Assembly (NCBI RefSeq): GCF_022662175.1
Contig: NZ_JAKMCR010000008.1
Location: 1 to 64,000 of the forward strand
Reading direction: 5' to 3'
DNA length: 64,000 nucleotides
From: Aestuariivivens marinum
GTDB taxonomy: Bacteria > Bacteroidota > Bacteroidia > Flavobacteriales > Flavobacteriaceae
The number at the start of each line of letters is the position of its first letter. The first letter of the stretch is position 1. Below are positions 48,162 through 56,421 of the stretch, in pieces. Below the pieces are notes generated by a model. That model saw only the letters and a program-made list of their open reading frames with translations. It did no database searches and was not told the DNA's origin. A program made the position numbers and the translations under genes.

Positions 48162-49340
48162 TTAGACTTTTCGGGTTATTAAAACGCTTTTCTTACCCTT
48201 TAAATTGGAAGTAAAAAAGAGATAGAGGTCTCCACCATCTTTTATGTTTAGTTTTTTTCTTATTTGCGTTACGCTTTCAGGAAAGTTTCTCGTAGTGATA
48301 TTAGCTTTTGTTATCTCTCTTTTTTTTAACTCTTTTTTACTGTAAGGCAAAACGGATTCAATTTTAAATACCCTACCTGGGAAATCAATCAGATGATCAT
48401 TGGTATATAAATGCGAATGTTGATGTAGTTTATAAAGGTTTAGTTTATTTGAAACCGAATGAAAGCCACCAGCTTTTAGTATGGCACTATTGGGTTCGTA
48501 TAAATAGGTAAGGGGCGAACTATATTTTGTTTTGGTTAATTTTTCAAAATCAAATGAAAAATCAAATTTTTCGTTGCCTAGTTTTTTAAAGTTAATGGTT
48601 TTAATTAAGATATTGTCGTTAAATCCATCTTCCAAAATCCATAGCAATTCTTTAACCTCGTTGTTTACTGCTACAACATGAATGGTCTTAACATACCTTA
48701 ATTCATTTATACCTGCAGATATATCAAGTAAAGGCGAAGTCTTAATCATGATGTTTCTAGAATACGCAAAGAGTAAATTCAAATGACTTGGAACATTGGG
48801 TAGACAATCTTTTAAAAAGAAAACCTTTCCTTTAGAATCATGTCTTCTGGATGGATCAACGTAAATCCAATCGAACTTTTCGCTGATGCCTTCTAGATAA
48901 CTAATTCCATCTACAGCATGTGTTTCTATATTGGTTATTCTTAATTGTTTATAATTGTGGTTTACTATAGTAGAAAGATTTGTGTCTAATTCACAATGTG
49001 TTACATTGTTAAACCACTTGGAAAAATATAGACAATCTACACCAAAGCCACCTGTAAGATCTATTAAGGAATTTCCTTTTATTAAGTTTGATTTATATGC
49101 TGCGGTAATTTCAGATGAGGTTTGCTCTATGTTAAGTTTATTGGGATAATAAATGCCTTTGCAATTAAACCATGTTGGGAGTTTTTTTTTACTTCGTTTT
49201 TTGGCTTCAATCTGCTCTATAATATCTCTAGTTTCAACAGCTTCAAAAGAGGTGCCTTTTAAGAGAATTTTATTGATACTATAATCTAAATTCTCTTTAA
49301 TGAATTCTTGAATTTCAGTATTTAAAATTGATTTATTCAA
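48162..49340 (-). CDS. THUMP-like/PG_1098-type methyltransferase
   Basis: A 392-residue protein resembling Porphyromonas PG_1098: an N-terminal helical part, a class I methyltransferase core (LIDLTGGFGVDCLYFSKWF about 95-113, then DWIYVDPSRRHDSKGKVF), a ferredoxin-like insert, and a C-terminal THUMP-like domain (SVTQIRKKLNIKDGGDLYLF). The DPSRR block replaces the NPPY of N6-methylases. The substrate is probably RNA, but this is inferred from the THUMP-like domain. It lies 5 bp after the AI-2E permease gene and shares its direction. Confidence 0.8.
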   Translation of the reverse strand: MNKSILNTEIQEFIKENLDYSINKILLKGTSFEAVETRDIIEQIEAKKRSKKKLPTWFNCKGIYYPNKLNIEQTSSEITAAYKSNLIKGNSLIDLTGGFGVDCLYFSKWFNNVTHCELDTNLSTIVNHNYKQLRITNIETHAVDGISYLEGISEKFDWIYVDPSRRHDSKGKVFFLKDCLPNVPSHLNLLFAYSRNIMIKTSPLLDISAGINELRYVKTIHVVAVNNEVKELLWILEDGFNDNILIKTINFKKLGNEKFDFSFDFEKLTKTKYSSPLTYLYEPNSAILKAGGFHSVSNKLNLYKLHQHSHLYTNDHLIDFPGRVFKIESVLPYSKKELKKREITKANITTRNFPESVTQIRKKLNIKDGGDLYLFFTSNLKGKKSVLITRKV

Positions 49341-49345
49341 AAAAA

Positions 49346-50434
49346 CTATAAATCCTTAGTTAGCTTTTTTACAATCTTGTTTTCCGATAAAAAGGCCTTT
49401 AAAATAACTTTAATCGAAGTATAGGCAGGTACTGCTATAATCAAGCCCAAAACACCAAACAATATCCCAGCAATAAGTATTACTAAAAATATTTCTAACG
49501 GGTGCGATTTTACACTCTTTGAAAAAATTATTGGCTGACTAAAAAAGTTATCAACTAGCTGTCCAATGGCTATAACCAAAAGTACCCATAATGTTTTGTG
49601 CATAATAACTTCACTAAAACTTTGGTCCAAACTACTGGTCATTGTTAAAGTTACCATTAAAAAGGCTCCAATAAGGGGGCCAACGTAAGGGATTAAATTA
49701 AGTAAAGCACACAAAAATGCAATAACTATTGCATTATCTACACCAATAATGAATAGACCTATAGTGTAGATGATAAAAAGGATTAAAATTTGAAAAATGA
49801 GTCCTACAAAATACCTGGACAGTAAATCTTTTATTTTGGTTGAAGAGGTTTTCCAACGTGTTTCCTTGTTGTCTGGTATTAAAGTTAATATTGCATTTTC
49901 AAACAATCTACTATCCTTTAAAAAGAAAAACGAAATAAACAATACTGAGAATAATCCAATGCTAAAACTGCCCAAACCACTAACCACCGAGTTTAAAAAA
50001 TTTGGGATTACAGAGTAATCTATTTTTGAAAGTAGGTTAGAATCCTTTAAGGATTGTTCTACATCAATTTGATGTAAATTAAAGTAACCAACAATCTCTG
50101 AATATAAATGTTCAATATTACTTTGCAGTTCATTAATATTTAAAAGGGATAAATTGTGGCCTTGTTCAATGATGAGCGGAATGAATAGTCCCATCAAACC
50201 AATGAAAATACTTAAAAGCAGCAGCATTGAAACAACTACTGCAATGGTGTTTTTAAATTTTAAACGATGCTGTAAAAACAATACAATAGGCCTTCCAATA
50301 AGCGAAATTACTACTGCTATGGCAATGTAGCCTATAACCGATTGTATTTTGAACAGAAAATAAAGGACCAATAAAATACTAACTATAATAGCTATTGCCC
50401 TTAAAATACCTTTTGAAATCGTTTTAGAATCCAC
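49346..50434 (-). CDS. AI-2E family transporter (permease)
   Basis: A 362-residue integral membrane protein with about eight helices, in pairs at the N and C ends with a long loop between about 65 and 150. It matches the AI-2E/PerM group: the C-terminal part FLCALLNLIPYVGPLIGAFL and LVDNFFSQPIIFSKSVKSHPLEIFLVIL is the family signature. Some members export autoinducer-2, others act as Na+/H+ antiporters; the function of this one is unknown. Confidence 0.9.
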   Translation of the reverse strand: MDSKTISKGILRAIAIIVSILLVLYFLFKIQSVIGYIAIAVVISLIGRPIVLFLQHRLKFKNTIAVVVSMLLLLSIFIGLMGLFIPLIIEQGHNLSLLNINELQSNIEHLYSEIVGYFNLHQIDVEQSLKDSNLLSKIDYSVIPNFLNSVVSGLGSFSIGLFSVLFISFFFLKDSRLFENAILTLIPDNKETRWKTSSTKIKDLLSRYFVGLIFQILILFIIYTIGLFIIGVDNAIVIAFLCALLNLIPYVGPLIGAFLMVTLTMTSSLDQSFSEVIMHKTLWVLLVIAIGQLVDNFFSQPIIFSKSVKSHPLEIFLVILIAGILFGVLGLIIAVPAYTSIKVILKAFLSENKIVKKLTKDL

Positions 50435-50572
50435 CTAATGGGTTTTGGAAAGTAAATCTAGTTATTTCATTTAATAAATAAAAGCTAAAAAAAAGATATG
50501 TATGATAAGTAGAGTAATGTCTTCAAGTTTTTAGCTTTTGTTATGTTTTATGACAGAAGAGTTAATATTGTT

Positions 50573-51001
50573 TTATCCTTCTATAACTTCTTTATATTCC
50601 ATAAAAAAGGCTTCAAATAAAGTCATGGTCTCATTAAAGAATACCATCACTTGTTGCCAAGAGTTTTTGTTATGAATGGAGACTTTTAATTCCAATGGCA
50701 CATAAATACGGGAAATTTCTTTGTAATTGTCTAAAATATAGGCCTCATCATAAATTGCATTGGGCAGGTAGTTTTCCAGTAGAATTGATTTTAAAGCTAC
50801 TAACTTTTCCCAATAGTTTATGCGGTGTTCCAAATCGTCCTCTAAATCTAATGCTACCAGTGCTTTTTTTGTGTCGAAATGAAATTTAAAGCTTAGACCT
50901 TTGAGTTTGGTATTATATAAAATCCATTTTTGTGGAAAGGATTTTCCAAAGTTAATCCAAAACTCCCGACGCAATAACCGTGATTCTTCCTTGCTAAACA
51001 T
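50573..51001 (-). CDS. DUF4268 protein
   Basis: A 142-residue cytosolic protein of the DUF4268 family. Signature: REFWINFGKSFPQKWILYNTKLKGLSFKFHFDTKKALVALDLE; the fold recalls the restriction-enzyme-associated PD-(D/E)XK-neighbour domain, but only the small domain is present, so it has no nuclease part. Function unknown. Its ATG overlaps the stop of the ZIP gene by one base (TAATG), so translation is coupled. Confidence 0.85.
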   Translation of the reverse strand: MFSKEESRLLRREFWINFGKSFPQKWILYNTKLKGLSFKFHFDTKKALVALDLEDDLEHRINYWEKLVALKSILLENYLPNAIYDEAYILDNYKEISRIYVPLELKVSIHNKNSWQQVMVFFNETMTLFEAFFMEYKEVIEG

Positions 51002-51675
51002 TAGATTATATAAGCTGTTGCGACCCCAAGAATAATTGCAATGAATTTTGAAAGGTTAAACTTATGTCCGTCACTGCTTTCAAACAAAATGGTGGTAGAA
51101 ATATGAAAAAAGATACCTATAACTACAGCATTGATAATTTGGGAATAATCTGCAATAGCAGTAGAGTTATTGGATATTAAGGTACCTAATGGTGTCATTA
51201 CCGCAAATACCAATAGAAAAAAGGCAATCTGTATTTTACTATATTCAGAATGTAGTAAAAACACGGTTATAAGTGTAGCAATTGGGATTTTATGGATGAG
51301 TACACCGTAAACCATATCATTATGCTCGTGTATTGGGAAGCCTTCTAAAAAACTATGGATGCAAAGGCTTATAAATAACAACCAAGGGAAAACCGTTTCG
51401 TTTTTGTGTAAGTGTACATGGCCGTGTTCTGCACCTTTTGAGAACAGTTCTAATACAATCTGCAACAAAATACCACACATAATATAGAGCCCAGTGAGCT
51501 TAGCCTCTAAATGATGATAAACTTCTGGGAGTAATTCAAAAAGGGTAAGGGCTAATAAAAAAGCACCACTAAAGGAAAGTAACAGTTTTACATTCCATGA
51601 TGTTTTGCTTTTTATAATACTTGCTATTAGTACACCAAGAACTACTGCATAAAAGGGTAATAAATAATCGTTCAT
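51001..51675 (-). CDS. ZIP family metal transporter
   Basis: A 224-residue membrane protein with about seven or eight helices of the ZIP family. Helix 4-like CIHSFLEGFPI and helix 5-like IHKIPIATLITVFLLHSE hold the conserved His and Glu of the transport site; a His-rich loop (GHVHLHKNE) lies before. It should carry Zn2+ or Fe2+ into the cytosol. It is between a methyltransferase and a DUF4268 gene in one operon. Confidence 0.88.
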   Translation of the reverse strand: MNDYLLPFYAVVLGVLIASIIKSKTSWNVKLLLSFSGAFLLALTLFELLPEVYHHLEAKLTGLYIMCGILLQIVLELFSKGAEHGHVHLHKNETVFPWLLFISLCIHSFLEGFPIHEHNDMVYGVLIHKIPIATLITVFLLHSEYSKIQIAFFLLVFAVMTPLGTLISNNSTAIADYSQIINAVVIGIFFHISTTILFESSDGHKFNLSKFIAIILGVATAYII

Positions 51676-51684
51676 AGAAATGTA

Positions 51685-52416
51685 TTATTTAAAAATCATG
51701 ATTAAACGGTCAGAGGTTTTGGTATCGAACTTACGTAATTTATAATCACCAAAAACTTCCAATAAATTTACTTCAGCTTGATCAAAAAGGGTTTCAAAAT
51801 CGCTAAGAGTAAAGGCTTTTACGCGTTCGGTAAATTTATATACCTTAGCGTCCACTTCAAATAGGATGTCCTTAAAAATGTAACCATCCTTTTCATATCG
51901 GTTCAATCTAAATTCAATACCATCAACTATTTTAACGTTTTCAGGCACTAAATTATCTATAACCTGGGTGCTATTCATAAAATCAATAACACCAAAACCA
52001 TATTCTTTTAAATCGCCTTTAATGGCTTTAATGGTATTAAGGTTACTGGCATCATTTTCAAAGTAACCAAAACTGGTGAATAGGTTAAACACGGCGTCGA
52101 ATTCCTTTCCAAACGGTTGGCTCATATCGTGTACTTTAAACCGTAATCTATGGTTTTCGTATTTTTTTGCAAAATTTATACTGTTCTCACTTAAGTCAGC
52201 TCCCGTAACATCAAAACCTATTTTATTTAAATAACGTGCATGTCTACCCCTACCGCAAGCCAGGTCTAGAATCGTGCCTCCAATTGGAATATTCAAATAA
52301 CGGGTAAGATTGTCCATAAAAGCATGTGCTTCAGTAGCATCCCTATCTTTGTACAATATGTGGTAATACGGTGTATCGAACCAAGAAGTGTACCAAGTTG
52401 TAGTGTTGTTGGTCAT
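51685..52416 (-). CDS. Class I SAM-dependent methyltransferase
   Basis: A 243-residue methyltransferase. SAM motif: TILDLACGRGRHARYLNKIGFDVTGADLS (about 43-71); motif IV region FDAVFNLFTSFGYFEND. The start WYTSWFDTPYYHILYKDRD is typical of a Bacteroidota group with unknown small-molecule substrate. First gene of the operon with the ZIP and DUF4268 genes, 9 bp before the ZIP start. Confidence 0.88.
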   Translation of the reverse strand: MTNNTTTWYTSWFDTPYYHILYKDRDATEAHAFMDNLTRYLNIPIGGTILDLACGRGRHARYLNKIGFDVTGADLSENSINFAKKYENHRLRFKVHDMSQPFGKEFDAVFNLFTSFGYFENDASNLNTIKAIKGDLKEYGFGVIDFMNSTQVIDNLVPENVKIVDGIEFRLNRYEKDGYIFKDILFEVDAKVYKFTERVKAFTLSDFETLFDQAEVNLLEVFGDYKLRKFDTKTSDRLIMIFK

Positions 52417-52430
52417 AATATTTTGGTAGT

Positions 52431-52515
52431 TCCCTCGCCCCGATAACTATCGGTGCGGGTAAGGCTTTCCACTATATCCCTGAAACAAGTTCGGGGGATG
52501 CCGCTTCTATCCTTA
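52431..52515. repeat. Two-hairpin intergenic repeat element
   Basis: A more GC-rich island between two divergent genes. It has the palindrome CCGATA-AC-TATCGG (52439-52452) and then ATCCCTGAA with TTCGGGGGAT (about 52476-52499), followed by GCCGCTTC. I recall near-identical text from intergenic spaces of other Flavobacteriaceae, which suggests a dispersed repeat; only one copy is in this window. Confidence 0.5.
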
Positions 52516-52585
52516 ACCTATATTTTTGTAATTTTTATGTTTGCCGTAAAATTACATTATTTTTGCAACCTATTCGAATTAAGAT

Positions 52586-53743
52586 ATGGAAGAAAATTTT
52601 AAAATGGTCGCCAAAACCTTATTTGGTTTTGAGGAGCTATTGGCCGACGAGCTATTACAATTAGGAGCCCAAAAGATACAAAAAGGGACACGTATGGTGT
52701 CGTTCTACGGTGACAAAGGCTTTATGTACAAGGCTAATTTAGGGTTGCGTACTGCCATTAAAATTTTAAAACCCATAAAAACCTTTTCCGTTAATAACGA
52801 AAAAGATCTCTATAACAATATTTATGCGATGGATTGGGAACAGTACTTAAGTGCTACAGGAAGCTTAGCCATAGATGCTACGGTGCATTCACATTTGTTT
52901 AAACACTCCTTGTTCATTGCCCAAAAAACAAAGGATGCTATAGTTGATAAGTTTCGAAACACTACAGGACACAGACCCAATGTAGACTTAAAATTTCCGG
53001 ATGTAAAAATTAATGTGCATATTGATAGACATTCGTGTACAGTGTCTTTAGATGCTTCTGGTGACTCCTTGCACAAGCGTGGCTATAAATCGGCTACAAA
53101 CATTGCTCCTATAAATGAAGTATTAGCAGCTGGATTAATTATGTTGTCTGGTTGGGATGGACAGTGTGATTTTATGGATCCCATGTGCGGTAGTGGTACC
53201 CTGCTTATTGAAGCGGCGATGATAGCCTGTAACATTCCACCTAATTTGATGCGTAAAGAGTTTGCATTTGAGCGTTGGCAAGACTGGGATGTTGATTTAT
53301 TTGAAAAAATTGAAGACTCGCTTTTAAAGAAAACTCGGGACTTTCATTATAAAATTATAGGCTACGACAAAGCACCCAGTGCAGTGGCAAAAGCTAAAGA
53401 GAATGTAAAGCATGCCCAATTGGAGGATTTTATACATGTTCAGCATGAAGATTTCTTTAAAACCCAAAAGGGAGGCGACCAAAAATTGCATATGGTGTTT
53501 AACCCTCCTTATGGTGAACGTTTGAATATAGATATGCAGGATTTTTATAAAAGCATAGGAGATACATTAAAACAAAGCTACCCAGGTACCGATGCTTGGT
53601 TTATAACCAGTAACCTTGATGCGTTAAAACATGTAGGCTTACGGCCTTCAAGAAAAATTCAACTGTTTAATGCAAAGCTGGAGGCTCGCTTAGTAAAGTA
53701 TGTGATGTATGAGGGGAGTAAGAAAGGGAAGTATATGAAATAA
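52586..53743 (+). CDS. THUMP-domain 23S rRNA/tRNA methyltransferase (RlmL-N type)
   Basis: A 385-residue RNA methyltransferase: N-terminal THUMP domain (about 50-160) and a class I core with FMDPMCGSGTLLIEAAMIA (about 193-211) and the amino-methylase motif NPPYGERL (about 308-315). This is the layout of the first half of E. coli RlmL, which makes m2G2445 in 23S rRNA. The second RlmL half is absent. The exact RNA site is inferred. Two TATTTTTG -7-like boxes lie upstream (52521-52528, 52558-52565). Confidence 0.9.
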   Translation: MEENFKMVAKTLFGFEELLADELLQLGAQKIQKGTRMVSFYGDKGFMYKANLGLRTAIKILKPIKTFSVNNEKDLYNNIYAMDWEQYLSATGSLAIDATVHSHLFKHSLFIAQKTKDAIVDKFRNTTGHRPNVDLKFPDVKINVHIDRHSCTVSLDASGDSLHKRGYKSATNIAPINEVLAAGLIMLSGWDGQCDFMDPMCGSGTLLIEAAMIACNIPPNLMRKEFAFERWQDWDVDLFEKIEDSLLKKTRDFHYKIIGYDKAPSAVAKAKENVKHAQLEDFIHVQHEDFFKTQKGGDQKLHMVFNPPYGERLNIDMQDFYKSIGDTLKQSYPGTDAWFITSNLDALKHVGLRPSRKIQLFNAKLEARLVKYVMYEGSKKGKYMK

Positions 53744-53789
53744 CGAGCATTGTTAAACAACTTGTTTGGAAGAGAATCTGTTCAGTCCA

Positions 53790-53898
53790 AAATGTCATTC
53801 AGAAGAGTAAGGTGATGTGACAATCCCTTTCATTTTACTGGTTATTATAAATTTACAGAAGGTTTTATTATTTGTTCTTCAGATCTCACGATGACCTA
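53790..53898. repeat. Possible degenerate GTCATTC/GATGAC intergenic repeat
   Basis: The stretch begins ATGTCATTCAGAAGAGTAAG and ends CAGATCTCACGATGACCT, so its ends are imperfect inverted repeats. I recall similar GTCATTC...TCTCACGATGAC elements in gaps of many Flavobacteriaceae chromosomes. This copy would be degraded. It lies in the 290-base gap before parE. Confidence 0.4.
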
Positions 53899-54034
53899 AA
53901 AGAGATAGGTATAGTTAACCAAAGGTTCTCAACAATATTGTATTTTTATTGTTAATTACTTTGTTTGGTCGCTGTTTCATTTTTTATGTTGAAATGTTAT
54001 ATTAGCGTTCTATCATTTAATTTCACAAGTATTT

Positions 54035-55894
54035 ATGGCAGTGCAATCTAATTATACCGAAGACAATATACGTTCACTTGACTGGAAGGAACATATTCGT
54101 ATGCGACCAGGGATGTATATTGGGAAGCTCGGTGACGGATCATCGCCAGATGATGGTATCTATATCCTGTTGAAGGAAGTGCTCGATAACTCCATAGACG
54201 AATTTGTTATGGGTGCGGGCAAGACCATTGAAATATCCATACAGGGAAATAAGGTGATTGTTAGGGATTATGGTCGTGGCATTCCACTGGGGAAAGTTGT
54301 AGACGTCGTGTCTAAAATGAATACAGGTGGTAAGTATGACACCAAAGCTTTTAAGAAGTCAGTAGGCCTAAACGGGGTAGGTACTAAAGCTGTAAATGCC
54401 CTTTCCCATTACTTTAGGGTAGAATCTACCAGAGATGGAAAATCTGCTTCAGCAGAATTTGAGCAAGGGAATTTAACCCATCATGAATTGTTGGACGATA
54501 CCTCGAGACGCAAAGGGACTAAGGTCTCATTTATACCAGATGATTCTATTTTTAAGCACTATAAGTTCCGTAGTGAATATGTGGTAAAAATGCTTAAAAA
54601 CTATGTTTACCTCAATCCCGGGCTCACCATTGTCTTTAACGGGGAAAAATATTTTAGTGAAAATGGATTAAAGGATTTGTTAAGTGATAATAGCAATGAA
54701 TCTGATTTATTGTATCCTATCATACATTTACGAGGTACCGATATTGAAGTGGCGATTACCCACAGTAAAAGTCAATACAGTGAAGAATACCATTCGTTCG
54801 TTAACGGACAAAACACCACTCAGGGTGGAACGCACTTAAATGCCTTTAGGGAAGCTTTGGTAAAAACCATTCGGGAGTTTTACGGAAAAAACTTTGATGC
54901 TTCAGATGTTAGAAAATCCATTATAAGTGCCGTGGCCATTAAAGTTATGGAACCTGTTTTCGAAAGCCAGACCAAAACTAAGTTGGGATCAACCGATATG
55001 GGTGGTGATTTGCCTACCGTTCGTACTTATATTAATGATTTTGTAAAAACCCATCTCGATAACTTCTTACATAAAAACCCCGATACAGCAGAGAAGATAC
55101 AACGTAAAATTTTGCAAGCAGAGCGAGAGCGAAAAGAATTGTCCGGAATTCGTAAATTGGCACGTGATCGTGCCAAAAAGGCGAACCTCCATAATAAGAA
55201 ACTACGTGATTGCCGTGTGCATTTTGGTGATACTAAAAATGAACGAAATTTAGAAACAACTTTATTTATTACCGAAGGAGATTCAGCATCAGGAAGTATT
55301 ACCAAATCGCGTGATGTAAATACGCAGGCTGTGTTTAGCTTGAAAGGAAAACCCCTTAATTGTTATGGGCTGACCAAAAAAATTGTTTATGAAAATGAAG
55401 AGTTTAATTTGCTTCAGGCGGCTTTAAACATTGAAGAATCACTTGAGGATTTGAGGTATAATAATGTGGTAATTGCTACCGATGCCGATGTAGATGGGAT
55501 GCATATTCGACTGTTATTGATAACGTTCTTTCTTCAATTTTTTCCTGAATTAATAAAAGAAGGTCATCTATATATTCTGCAAACACCCTTGTTTAGGGTG
55601 AGAAACAAAAAGGAAACCATTTATTGTTATTCTGAAGAAGAACGATTGAATGCTATTGAAAAGTTGAAGCCTAAGCCTGAAATAACACGATTTAAGGGAC
55701 TAGGTGAGATATCGCCGGATGAATTTAAACACTTTATAGGAGAAGATATTCGATTAGACCCTGTAATGCTGGATGATAACATGTCCATTGAAGAGCTGTT
55801 GGCATTTTATATGGGTAAGAATACACCCTCTAGACAGGAATTTATTATTGATAATTTAAAAGTAGAGTTAGACCTTATTGAAGAAGAAAAATAG
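54035..55894 (+). CDS. parE: DNA topoisomerase IV subunit B
   Basis: A 619-residue type IIA topoisomerase ATPase subunit. Order: GHKL ATPase (about 15-220; [41 protein letters not shown]), transducer (about 225-390), and TOPRIM ([18 protein letters not shown] about 411-428; [18 protein letters not shown]), then the tail with RFKGLGEI. It decatenates sister chromosomes with ParC. It stands at the head of a three-gene unit; the next gene follows without a gap. Confidence 0.96.
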   Translation: MAVQSNYTEDNIRSLDWKEHIRMRPGMYIGKLGDGSSPDDGIYILLKEVLDNSIDEFVMGAGKTIEISIQGNKVIVRDYGRGIPLGKVVDVVSKMNTGGKYDTKAFKKSVGLNGVGTKAVNALSHYFRVESTRDGKSASAEFEQGNLTHHELLDDTSRRKGTKVSFIPDDSIFKHYKFRSEYVVKMLKNYVYLNPGLTIVFNGEKYFSENGLKDLLSDNSNESDLLYPIIHLRGTDIEVAITHSKSQYSEEYHSFVNGQNTTQGGTHLNAFREALVKTIREFYGKNFDASDVRKSIISAVAIKVMEPVFESQTKTKLGSTDMGGDLPTVRTYINDFVKTHLDNFLHKNPDTAEKIQRKILQAERERKELSGIRKLARDRAKKANLHNKKLRDCRVHFGDTKNERNLETTLFITEGDSASGSITKSRDVNTQAVFSLKGKPLNCYGLTKKIVYENEEFNLLQAALNIEESLEDLRYNNVVIATDADVDGMHIRLLLITFFLQFFPELIKEGHLYILQTPLFRVRNKKETIYCYSEEERLNAIEKLKPKPEITRFKGLGEISPDEFKHFIGEDIRLDPVMLDDNMSIEELLAFYMGKNTPSRQEFIIDNLKVELDLIEEEK

Positions 55895-56371
55895 ATGCGT
55901 ACCAATAACGGTAAAATTAGAAATATCATCATTTCGGTATATTTTATACTCATTGTTGCAGCTATAATCTCATCTACCGTTTTTAGTTTATTTCAAAATC
56001 TTACAGGAAGTCCAAAACTTACTTTTTTTGTTTTGTTATTTGGGTTTATCGGACTGTTTTTGTTGGTACATTGGATTTCAAGGTATTTTGAATACGACAG
56101 TGATGGCATGAAAGTTATTGTCATTAATAAAGGACTGTTATTATCAGATTACTTAAATTACAGGGAGCATAAAGTAGAGTTTGAAAAAAAGGATTTAATC
56201 GCTTATAAGTTCCGCAATTATTTGGTGTATAAAAGTTTGGTGCTTTATTTAAAAAGCCGAAATGGTGGCAGTAAGAAAGTAAGTTTTAATATCACCTTAG
56301 TAGATAGAAGAAAACGAAAATATATTAGGCAGTCCTTAAGGAAAATGGTTAAAGCCAACCAAGGAATGTAA
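55895..56371 (+). CDS. Membrane protein between parE and parC, PH-like domain
   Basis: A 158-residue protein with two membrane helices (about 10-32 and 41-62) and a cytosolic beta-rich basic part (about 70-155: FEYDSDGMKVIVINKGLLLS, KKVSFNITLVDRRKRKYIRQ). The pattern of two helices and then a beta sheet with a final helix is like bacterial PH (YcxB-type) proteins. The ATG directly follows the parE stop codon. No function is known; its place inside the topoisomerase IV unit suggests co-expression rather than chance. Confidence 0.75.
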   Translation: MRTNNGKIRNIIISVYFILIVAAIISSTVFSLFQNLTGSPKLTFFVLLFGFIGLFLLVHWISRYFEYDSDGMKVIVINKGLLLSDYLNYREHKVEFEKKDLIAYKFRNYLVYKSLVLYLKSRNGGSKKVSFNITLVDRRKRKYIRQSLRKMVKANQGM

Positions 56372-56421
56372 ATTACAGATAAACATTACTTTAAGTGATA
56401 TTGAGGAAAAGTTAAAAGTTG

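Noticed and set aside
49346-50434. Quorum-sensing exporter for AI-2
   Set aside because: The family name is historical; no luxS or lsr genes are in the window and many members have other roles.
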